From JADCCX01 sp051649305 (GTDB lineage Bacteria; Pseudomonadota; Alphaproteobacteria; Rhizobiales; Beijerinckiaceae), in the NCBI GenBank assembly GCA_051649305.1, contig JBOFGV010000133.1, positions 1 to 42,349 on the forward strand: a stretch of DNA of 42,349 nt. Reading direction: 5' to 3'. The translations under genes were made by a program, and so were the position numbers. Below, in pieces: positions 17,098 through 24,443 of the stretch (positions are counted from its first letter, which is position 1; each line of letters starts with the position of its first letter). The notes beneath the pieces were generated by a model. The model had not been told where the DNA came from, did not search any database, and saw only the letters and a program-made list of their open reading frames with translations.

Positions 17098-18912
17098 ATG
17101 CGTAACAATGACACAAACAGCAGCGGCACGTCGGTTGACACCCAATCCAGCTCCGCGCTGCTCAACCTCTCCAATCTGCCTCAGGCACTCGGAATTCCTT
17201 GCGGCGTTGATCCTGACACTCTGCCCGAGAGCTTCATCTTCTACGATGTCGAAACCACCGGTCTCAATCCGCAGTTCGATCAGATCCTGCAGTTTGCAGC
17301 GATCCGCACCGACAAGAACTTCAACATCATCGACAAGTTGGAAGACATCATCGATATCCGCTGCAACATCCTGCCATGGGTGGTGCCATCACCCGGCGCT
17401 TTGGTGAAAATCCGCGTGATGCCGGATGATCTGACAGAACAATCACTGTCCTTCTACCAGATGATGGACCGTATCCAGACTGTTCTGGAGCGTTGGCAGC
17501 GGCCTCGTCCACCACTGGATGCCGAGGGAAATCCTGTTGATGTGCCTCATATCTTCTCTGGCGGCGGGCCGATCTTCCTTGGTTACAACAGTCTGAAGTT
17601 CGATGAGGAGTTCCTGCGCAATGCCTTGTTCCAGAGCCTGCATGCGCCGTATCTGACGCAGTCGCGTTTGTCATCGCGCGCCGATGTCCTGAAGATGCTG
17701 CAGGCCGTGCATGGGCTGGCTCCCGGGGTAGTCACGATCCCGGAGGTCTTTGATGAACGGACCGGCACCAACCGCATCAGCTTCAAACTCGGTGATGTCT
17801 GCATGGCGAACGGGATCGATCTCAATGAGCTGCAAGCTCACGACGCCCTCGCAGATGTGAAAGCAACGATCGCTCTGGCCAAGCTCATCCGTGAGCGTGC
17901 ACCTGAGGTGTTCCAGCTGATGATCGATAACTGCAACAAGCGCAACGTCTTGAACAGCGCCATGGGGAACTGGTGTGGCATTCCCGGCATAGACCGGAGC
18001 GCCAAGCTCGACGACGCGGGATCAAATGCAACGGAAATGGAAAACCGTCTCATGATCCCGATTGCCGTTTGCAATGTCTATGGCGGCAAGCCGGTTGTGC
18101 AGGCCGTATTGCCTATCGGTACACTGGATGGAAACGGCAGTGCATTGATTGCGCTCGATCTGTCGTTTGATCCCTCAGACTACATGACCCTGAGCAATGA
18201 GGACTTTGCGCGGCTCGCGCATCTGAAGCCATCGCCGTTCATCCAGATCCCCGTCAATCGCCAGCCCATTCTGTTGCCGCTGGATCTGAGGCAAGATCAC
18301 CTGCCTCCAGTATTCGACGCTCTTGCTGCGCCGCTCGCACCAGATGCCACAGACAGCCGTTTGCAAGCGCAGATCATTCTGAACAGCCGGATGCAGCGCA
18401 TCTTCCGGCAGGAGATGCAAAAGCCTGGCATCCTCCGGCGCATTCTGAACGCAATGGAAGACAAAGCAAAGGCATGGCCTGTTGGCGAGCACGAAGAACT
18501 GCAGCTTTACAGCGGCGGTTTTCCGAGCAGGGGCGATGACACATTGCGACACAGGATGCTGGCCATGGAACCCAGCGACTTTGTCCGCCACATTCCGGCA
18601 ATCATGGACCGGCGGCTCAAGACATTCGCTGTGCGCCGTGCATACCACGAATGCCCCGAGGCATTGCCCGAAAGTGAACGTCAGAAACTCGCAGGCTGGG
18701 TCAGCGAACGACTGCTGTCAGAAGGCGAACAACCATGGCGAACGCTCGATGGTGCGTTCGACGAGATCACGCAGATGCGCGAGGCCCTGCAGCCTGAAGA
18801 CCAGTTCACTGCTGGCAATCCTGGATCGCATGACGACGAGCATCACCATCTCGACCAGATCGAGCACTGGCTCCGGCAAGTCGTCCGACGTGCGGCAAGT
18901 GCCATAAACTAA
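17098..18912 (+). CDS. sbcB: Exonuclease I (SbcB)-like DEDDh 3'-5' exonuclease
   Basis: Predicted single-strand DNA 3'-5' exonuclease of 604 aa, longer than E. coli ExoI (475 aa). The N-terminal DnaQ-like domain has all DEDDh residues: Asp50 and Glu52 (FIFYDVETTGLNP), Asp169 (GYNSLKFDEEFLR), and His248 with Asp253 (AHDALADVKATIALAKLI). The wording LQFAAIRTDKNFN and HDALADVKATIA is specifically ExoI-like rather than DnaQ or RNase T. The C-terminal half carries the SH3-like and helical regions and an extra tail. The ATG at 17098 is chosen because conserved sequence begins after it; an open frame to 16975 is probably leader. Such homologues on mobile DNA may serve recombination or defence; here it follows a Lon-type ATPase. 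Confidence 0.88.
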   Translation: MRNNDTNSSGTSVDTQSSSALLNLSNLPQALGIPCGVDPDTLPESFIFYDVETTGLNPQFDQILQFAAIRTDKNFNIIDKLEDIIDIRCNILPWVVPSPGALVKIRVMPDDLTEQSLSFYQMMDRIQTVLERWQRPRPPLDAEGNPVDVPHIFSGGGPIFLGYNSLKFDEEFLRNALFQSLHAPYLTQSRLSSRADVLKMLQAVHGLAPGVVTIPEVFDERTGTNRISFKLGDVCMANGIDLNELQAHDALADVKATIALAKLIRERAPEVFQLMIDNCNKRNVLNSAMGNWCGIPGIDRSAKLDDAGSNATEMENRLMIPIAVCNVYGGKPVVQAVLPIGTLDGNGSALIALDLSFDPSDYMTLSNEDFARLAHLKPSPFIQIPVNRQPILLPLDLRQDHLPPVFDALAAPLAPDATDSRLQAQIILNSRMQRIFRQEMQKPGILRRILNAMEDKAKAWPVGEHEELQLYSGGFPSRGDDTLRHRMLAMEPSDFVRHIPAIMDRRLKTFAVRRAYHECPEALPESERQKLAGWVSERLLSEGEQPWRTLDGAFDEITQMREALQPEDQFTAGNPGSHDDEHHHLDQIEHWLRQVVRRAASAIN

Positions 18913-18961
18913 GCACTTCACTCTCAAAAGACAGCTGAACCGCTGCACTGAATCACAGGGA

Positions 18962-18986
18962 TGGGCGGCACGCAGAGTGCTGCCCA
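18962..18986 (+). promoter_or_regulatory. Strong hairpin between the exonuclease and the unknown gene
   Basis: TGGGCGGCAC (18962-18971), a 5-nt loop and GTGCTGCCCA (18977-18986) form a 10-bp stem with one G-U pair. It lies 49 bp after the exonuclease stop and 88 bp before the next start. There is no T-run, so it may be a leader or processing element rather than a rho-independent terminator. Confidence 0.5.
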
Positions 18987-19074
18987 CCTTGTCACCTCAC
19001 AATCCATCCAATCCACTGCAACGCGCCCCGAGACAATCGCGTCGATCCCCCCAACCCAACGAAGTGAAATCACC

Positions 19075-19866
19075 ATGAACGTCACAATTGAAACTGCATC
19101 AAACAGCCCACTGGCAAACGTCAGTTACAATCCCGCACAAAGCGGTAGCCCCAAAGGCCTGCGATGGCTGAAGGACCCTCTGTCACCCTCCGCCTCCCGT
19201 GCCTATGTGCCCGGCGCATGGCCTCAGGTCGGAGGCTCAGCTCACTACGAGCCCTCAAACCGCTGGGATAACCCTGCATTCCGCCAGCAGTTCAAACCCC
19301 ATATCCGTGTGACTCTCGCCGTCCTTGGTTGTCCCGGTCTTTATGGTCTCGCCCGCGAGCTTCACATGCCGCTGTGGAAGATCAGCACCACGCTGGATGA
19401 CACTACAAACCTTCACAAGCGCCTGCGTTATCTTAATGATGACGCTTATGGTTCAAGCTGGAAGTTAGGCGACACCTTGCAAAGAGACGATGGCTTTGAC
19501 GACTGGGTTATCGCGCCAACTCCGGAGATCACTGGCCTCTCTCCCCACAGCCCGGTTCAGCCGACAAAGCGCACTTTGCATGTTCTGCTGCCAGCAACCC
19601 TCTCGCCTCGGGCCTTCGACAATGCTCTCAAGGCAAAACTTGCTGAAACACGGTTGGACCGATGGATTCAGACAGAGCCGGCCCTCAGACATGCAGCCGC
19701 AATTGGCATACCCACTGAGCGATTGAAGCGCTTTACTGCCTATGATGTGGGCAGCGATACGCCACGCATGTCAGCAGCTGAAGAGATTATCATCTTCAAA
19801 CCGGCCAAGCAGATGGCACGACTGGTGGGTGTGGTTGAGGGGATTATTGCGGCAAATCTGCCGTGA
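19075..19866 (+). CDS. Protein of unknown function downstream of the ExoI-like gene
   Basis: A 263-aa soluble protein that I do not recognise. It has no signal peptide or TM segment. The N-terminal part is rich in Pro, Ser and Trp (LRWLKDPLSPSASRAYVPGA), the middle contains IRVTLAVLGCPGLYGLAREL, and the C-terminal part looks like a mixed alpha/beta domain (RTLHVLLPATLSPRAFDNAL to AEEIIIFKPAKQMARLVGVV). The ATG at 19075 is preferred over the more upstream frame because the stretch before it is low-complexity leader. It is the third same-strand gene after the AAA+ ATPase and the exonuclease and may belong with them functionally. Confidence 0.7.
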   Translation: MNVTIETASNSPLANVSYNPAQSGSPKGLRWLKDPLSPSASRAYVPGAWPQVGGSAHYEPSNRWDNPAFRQQFKPHIRVTLAVLGCPGLYGLARELHMPLWKISTTLDDTTNLHKRLRYLNDDAYGSSWKLGDTLQRDDGFDDWVIAPTPEITGLSPHSPVQPTKRTLHVLLPATLSPRAFDNALKAKLAETRLDRWIQTEPALRHAAAIGIPTERLKRFTAYDVGSDTPRMSAAEEIIIFKPAKQMARLVGVVEGIIAANLP

Positions 19867-20247
19867 TGCGGATATTTCGATTTAGTAAAACATTGCAGAT
19901 AGCTGAAATTATTGAATATCCTTTGAGAAATCACATGTTGTGCGCATGTCGTTTTATCGCCATGCAAAAAATACTTTTTGACGCGCGGCTTATGTTTGTT
20001 GACTTTAAGAAAAATCTTCAAATATTTGCAACTATGAGATTTTTCTCAATTAAACAATAAGATTGCCATGCAGCACCTTCCAGCTGCAGTACATATTTTT
20101 TTCAAAATCACTTACTTATTGGACACCGACTTCCTTTGCCTGCATCAGAAATGCGTCAGAGCCCAGCTATCGCTGATCAGTCTTGCTGCGTTGACCGCCC
20201 GAAGCTGATAGTGAAAAGAGAGGCATCGCGTTTGAGTCGGATAATCC
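19867..20247. other. AT-rich intergenic region upstream of the type I restriction operon
   Basis: About 380 bp, visibly more AT-rich than its surroundings, with no supported gene. It contains a perfect 10-bp inverted repeat (AGAAAAATCT at 20008-20017, AGATTTTTCT at 20037-20046) around a 19-nt loop. The repeat could end transcription of the preceding gene or be an operator for the restriction operon. The promoter of hsdM must lie here; the hsdM ATG has only a weak ribosome-binding site. Confidence 0.45.
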
Positions 20248-21702
20248 ATGTTTGAGCAGGTCTTTCGCAATATCGATGACGCTTTGCGCAAGGAAGACGG
20301 TTGTTCAACAGAACTGGACTACGTCGAGCAAACCTCCTGGGTGCTGTTTCTGAAATATCTGGACGATCTGGAGAAGGAACGCGAGGCCATTGCTGGCCTT
20401 GAGGGCCGGACATACACGCCGATCATCGACGCCGCGCATCGGTGGGGTGTCTGGGCGGCACCGAAAAAGCCGGATGGCAGCATCGATCACACCCAAACCA
20501 AGGCCGGGCCGGACCTCATCGATTATGTCGATGACGAACTGTTCCCGTATCTCCAGCGCTTTAAGCAGCGGGCATCAGGCCCGAACACGATCGAATACAA
20601 GATAGGCGAGATTTTCGGTGAAATACGGAATCGCTTTCAGAGCGGCTATAACCTGCGTGAGGTGCTGCATGAGATCGATGCGCTGCGGTTTGGCAGCCAG
20701 GCCGAGAAGCATGAGCTTTCGGAGCTTTATGAAGCCAAGATCAAAAAGATGGGCAATGCCGGGCGCAACGGTGGGGAGTACTACACGCCCCGTCCGCTGA
20801 TCCGCGCCATGATCCGTGTGATTGCGCCCAAGATCGGCGAGCGCATCTATGACGGGGCTGTCGGCTCAGCTGGCTTCCTGTGCGAGGCCTTCGCCCACAT
20901 GCGCCCGCTGGCCAAGAGCACGACGGATATCGAGAAGCTTCAGACCAGCACCTTTTACGGCAAGGAGAAGAAGCCGCTCGCTTACGTCATCGCCATCATG
21001 AACCTCATCCTGCATGGCATCGATGCGCCCAACATCGCCCATGCCAACACGCTGGCGGAGAACATTAGCGATATCCAGCCGAAGGACCAATTCGACATCG
21101 TACTGGCCAATCCGCCCTTTGGCGGCAATGAGCGGCCAGAGGTTCAGCAGAACTTCGACATCAAGACTGGCGAGACAGCCTTTCTGTTCATGCAGCACTT
21201 CATGCGGATGATGAAGCCGGGCGGGCGTGCGGCCATCGTCATCAAAAACACGTTTCTGTCGAACTCGGACAATGCCAGCGTGGCGCTGCGGCGGGAGCTG
21301 CTGGCGAATTTCAACCTGTTCACGGTGCTGGATATGCCGAGTGGCACATTCCAGGGCGCTGGCGTGAAGACAGTTGTGCTGTTCTTTGAGAAGGGCGCGC
21401 CGACGCGGCATATCTGGTTCTACAAGCTGGATGCTGGCAGGAACATGGGCAAGACTAACCCGCTGAATGACGCTGATATGGCGGAGTTCATCCGCCTCCA
21501 GCCGAAGCGTGGCGACAGCGACAATTCCTGGACGATTGATGCGGCCACCATCGACACATCAAGCTATGATCTTTCGGTCAAGAATCCCAACAAGGCCGAG
21601 GAAGCCGCCATCCGGACACCGCAAGAGATCATGGACGTGATCGCCGCACTTGATGCTGAAAGCGCCGACATCCTCGCCAGCATGAGGAGCTTGGTGCCAT
21701 GA
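20248..21702 (+). CDS. hsdM: Type I restriction-modification methyltransferase subunit HsdM
   Basis: Adenine-N6 methyltransferase subunit that, with HsdS, protects host DNA and forms the core of the restriction complex. The 484-aa product has the N-terminal helical HsdM domain (VEQTSWVLFLKYLDDLEKER), the segment GNAGRNGGEYYTPRPLIRAM, motif I in a variant form (YDGAVGSAGFLCEAF; usually DPACGTGGFL) and the catalytic motif IV NPPFGG. The C-terminal helical region follows. First gene of the operon hsdM-dinD-hsdS-hsdR; its stop overlaps the next start by 4 bp (ATGA). Confidence 0.95.
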   Translation: MFEQVFRNIDDALRKEDGCSTELDYVEQTSWVLFLKYLDDLEKEREAIAGLEGRTYTPIIDAAHRWGVWAAPKKPDGSIDHTQTKAGPDLIDYVDDELFPYLQRFKQRASGPNTIEYKIGEIFGEIRNRFQSGYNLREVLHEIDALRFGSQAEKHELSELYEAKIKKMGNAGRNGGEYYTPRPLIRAMIRVIAPKIGERIYDGAVGSAGFLCEAFAHMRPLAKSTTDIEKLQTSTFYGKEKKPLAYVIAIMNLILHGIDAPNIAHANTLAENISDIQPKDQFDIVLANPPFGGNERPEVQQNFDIKTGETAFLFMQHFMRMMKPGGRAAIVIKNTFLSNSDNASVALRRELLANFNLFTVLDMPSGTFQGAGVKTVVLFFEKGAPTRHIWFYKLDAGRNMGKTNPLNDADMAEFIRLQPKRGDSDNSWTIDAATIDTSSYDLSVKNPNKAEEAAIRTPQEIMDVIAALDAESADILASMRSLVP

Positions 21703-22565
21703 GCGGCGATATCTCACAGCAGCATCACCAGACCTTCGAGAGCATCAAGCGGTTTGATGCGGAGGGCAACGAGTTCTGGCTGGCGCGTGAGTTGTCCCGC
21801 GTGCTGGATTATTCCGAATTCCGGCATTTTCAGCCTGCCGTTGATCGCGCACGCGAGGCTTGCCGCAACAGCGGGCAAGCGCCGGAAAACCATTTCGAGG
21901 ATATCCTCGATATGGTCGAGATCGGTTCAGGCGCGCGTCGGCAGGTGCCGGATGTCAAGCTCTCGCGCTATGCCTGCTATCTCATCGTTCAGAACGGCGA
22001 TCCATCAAAGCCTGTCATCGCTATCGGGCAGACCTATTTCGCCATCCAGACACGGCGGCAAGAAATACAGCAAGAATTGCAGGATGCTGGCGGTTTCCAG
22101 AATCTGCCAGAGGACGAGCGCCGCCTGATGCTGCGGGGCGAATTGTCCGAGCACAACAAGGCCTTGAGTGCAGCGGCCAAGCAGGCGGGCGTCGAGACAA
22201 CGCTGGACTATGCGATCTTTCAGGACCACGGCTATCGCGGGCTTTACGGTGGTATGAGCGCCAGGGACATCCACAGCCGCAAAGACCTGAAGAAGAGCCA
22301 GAAAATCCTCGACCACATGGGATCAACCGAGCTGGCCGCCAATCTGTTTCGCGCCACGCAGACCGAGGACAAGCTGCGGCGCGATGGCGTGAAGGGCAAG
22401 ACGCAGGCAAATGCCACGCATCTGGAGGTGGGTCGCGCCGTGCGCAAGACCATCCGCGATCTCGGCGGCACGATGCCGGAAAACCTGCCGACGCCTGAAA
22501 AGAGCATCCAGCAGATCGCACGGGATCAGAAAAAGCTGATCGGCAAGGCTGACGATGCTGAGTGA
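21699..22565 (+). CDS. dinD: DinD-like protein (DNA-damage-inducible protein D family)
   Basis: A 288-aa protein of the DinD family. The N-terminal half resembles the Bro-N/KilA-N-like fold seen in DinD (FESIKRFDAEGNEFWLAREL, YSEFRHFQPAVDRAREAC) and contains the conserved LSRYACYLIVQNGDPSKPVI, then AIGQTYFAIQTRRQE. E. coli DinD inhibits RecA-mediated strand exchange. Homologues recur inside type I restriction operons, as here between hsdM and hsdS, where their role is unknown. It is translationally coupled to hsdM (ATGA overlap). No GTTC-N7-GTTC SOS box was found in front of this operon, so SOS control, as in E. coli dinD, is not supported. Confidence 0.88.
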   Translation: MSGDISQQHHQTFESIKRFDAEGNEFWLARELSRVLDYSEFRHFQPAVDRAREACRNSGQAPENHFEDILDMVEIGSGARRQVPDVKLSRYACYLIVQNGDPSKPVIAIGQTYFAIQTRRQEIQQELQDAGGFQNLPEDERRLMLRGELSEHNKALSAAAKQAGVETTLDYAIFQDHGYRGLYGGMSARDIHSRKDLKKSQKILDHMGSTELAANLFRATQTEDKLRRDGVKGKTQANATHLEVGRAVRKTIRDLGGTMPENLPTPEKSIQQIARDQKKLIGKADDAE

Positions 22566-22622
22566 TTTGGTCATGAAACAGTGGGTGGAAGCCAGCTTGC
22601 ACACCAGCATCCGGGGGCTGGT

Positions 22623-24443
22623 ATGAAAGGGTGGGAAGTTAAACGGCTTGGCGAGGTTTCAGACTTCCAAGGTGGCTCTCAACCGCCAAAATCGAAATTT
22701 ATATCGGAACCGCGCCCCGGATATGTGAGATTTATACAAATTCGAGATTTCAAGTCTGACAAGCACGTTGTTTATATACCGAATTCAAAGAACAACAAAA
22801 TTTGCTCCGAAGCCGATATCATGATCGGTCGCTACGGTGCGTCCGTTGGACAAATACATCGTGGAAAGGCTGGAGCCTACAACGTTGCCCTAATAAAAAC
22901 AAAACCGAACGAACGGATAATCGACAAAGACTACTTCTTCAATTTTCTGAATTCTACCCTCTTTCAAGACCCGCTGATGACTGTTGCCGCGAGGTCAGCA
23001 CAAGCAGGTTTTAGCAAAGAGGATATTGCGCCATTTGCGGTTCCACTTCCCCCGCTCCCAGAACAGCGGCGCATCGTGGCCATTCTGGATGAGGCTTTTG
23101 CGGGGCTGGCGACAATGCGCGCCCATGCCGAAGCCAACCTCAAGAACGCCCGCGCTCTTTTCGATAGCCATCTCAACGCCATCTTCTCGCAACGTGGCGA
23201 GGGGTGCGTGGAGACGACGTTGGCAGCAACATGCTCGATAAATTCGAGGCTGGTTGATCCGAGAGAAGATAAATATCTCGATCTACCGCATTTGGGCGCG
23301 GGTAATATGGTTTCGAAGACAGGCGAGATGATTGAAATCAAAACCGCACGTGAGGAAAAACTTATCTCCGGTAAGTTTCTTTTTGATCGAGACACGGTCC
23401 TATACAGCAAAATTCGACCTTATTTGATGAAGGCATGTAAACCGGATTTTGAAGGCCTTTGTAGCGCGGACGTTTACCCGCTAACGCCGCAACCTAAAAA
23501 ACTGGACAGAAATTTTCTATTTCATTTGTTAATGAGCGAGGAATTTACTCTTTACTCAATTACTGGATCAGATCGAGCTGGTATGCCAAAAGTCAATCGT
23601 GATCATCTTTTTGCCTATCGGTTTTGTTTGCCCAGCATTGAGGATCAGCGTAACTTTGGTCACACACTTGATAGTCTCGCCTTTGAAGCAAAACGCCTCG
23701 AGTCCCTCTACCGCGCCAAACTCGCCGCCATCGACGAGCTCAAGCAATCGATCCTGAACCAGGCCTTCACAGGAGAGTTAACGAAGGAAATCGCTCCCGC
23801 AATCGTGACGCCCGCGATCAAGAGTCAAGCCGCCAACGACAATCGGCAAACCACTGCGATGGTGCTCGCCTTGGCGTTCGAGCGCCACAAGCGCGCGAAC
23901 CGCGACAAGAGTCTCGGCCATGTGAAGGCGCAGAAGATCCTCCACATGGTGGAGGCCGAAGCCGGGTTCGATCTTGGCCGTACACCACGCCGCGATGCCG
24001 CCGGGCCGAATGACTTCCAGCACATGCTGGCAGCCGAGGAGTGGGCGGAAAGCGCCAAGCATTTCAGCTTCACTAAGATCGGCGAGGGCTACACCTTTAA
24101 GCCACTTAGCAACTTCGACGTTCTAACCGCTGCCGCCCGTAAGATTGCCCCCACCACGCTTGCCCAAATCAACCGCATCATTGATCTCTTCATCCCTATG
24201 GACATGCAGCAATCTGAGGTTTTCGCCACGGTCTATGCGGCGTGGAATAACCTTGTGATCGAGGGCAAGCCCGTCACCGACGACGCCATCATCCGCGCCG
24301 CACGCGAGGACTGGCACCCCAGCAAGATCGCTATCCCACGCACGAGGTTCACCGACGCCCTGCGCGATCTGCGCGCCAAAGGCTGCACGCCGACAGGGCA
24401 GGGCAGATTCGTTGCAGCTTCCGCACAAGCGACATTACTTTGA
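22623..24443 (+). CDS. hsdS: Type I restriction specificity subunit HsdS with C-terminal extension
   Basis: DNA-recognition subunit. The 606-aa product has TRD1 (about 1-140), conserved coiled-coil region 1 (PLPPLPEQRRIVAILDEAFA onward, 141-190), TRD2 (about 195-335) and coiled-coil region 2 (LPSIEDQRNFGHTL to LKQSILNQAFTGEL, 336-386). Each TRD reads one half of a bipartite target. HsdS normally ends here, but this protein continues for about 200 residues (QTTAMVLALAFERHKRANRD, GHVKAQKILHMVEAEAGFDL, RRDAAGPNDF), forming an extra domain. Start ATG at 22623 follows a GGGGG run; the frame opens at 22581. The TRD-coding stretches are much more AT-rich than the coiled-coil and extension stretches, suggesting TRD exchange. 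Confidence 0.93.
   Translation: MKGWEVKRLGEVSDFQGGSQPPKSKFISEPRPGYVRFIQIRDFKSDKHVVYIPNSKNNKICSEADIMIGRYGASVGQIHRGKAGAYNVALIKTKPNERIIDKDYFFNFLNSTLFQDPLMTVAARSAQAGFSKEDIAPFAVPLPPLPEQRRIVAILDEAFAGLATMRAHAEANLKNARALFDSHLNAIFSQRGEGCVETTLAATCSINSRLVDPREDKYLDLPHLGAGNMVSKTGEMIEIKTAREEKLISGKFLFDRDTVLYSKIRPYLMKACKPDFEGLCSADVYPLTPQPKKLDRNFLFHLLMSEEFTLYSITGSDRAGMPKVNRDHLFAYRFCLPSIEDQRNFGHTLDSLAFEAKRLESLYRAKLAAIDELKQSILNQAFTGELTKEIAPAIVTPAIKSQAANDNRQTTAMVLALAFERHKRANRDKSLGHVKAQKILHMVEAEAGFDLGRTPRRDAAGPNDFQHMLAAEEWAESAKHFSFTKIGEGYTFKPLSNFDVLTAAARKIAPTTLAQINRIIDLFIPMDMQQSEVFATVYAAWNNLVIEGKPVTDDAIIRAAREDWHPSKIAIPRTRFTDALRDLRAKGCTPTGQGRFVAASAQATLL

Noticed and set aside
19863..20060. A 65-codon plus-strand frame in the AT-rich gap before hsdM
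   Set aside because: It overlaps the stop of the preceding gene, crosses the 10-bp inverted repeat and has no ribosome-binding site or domain.
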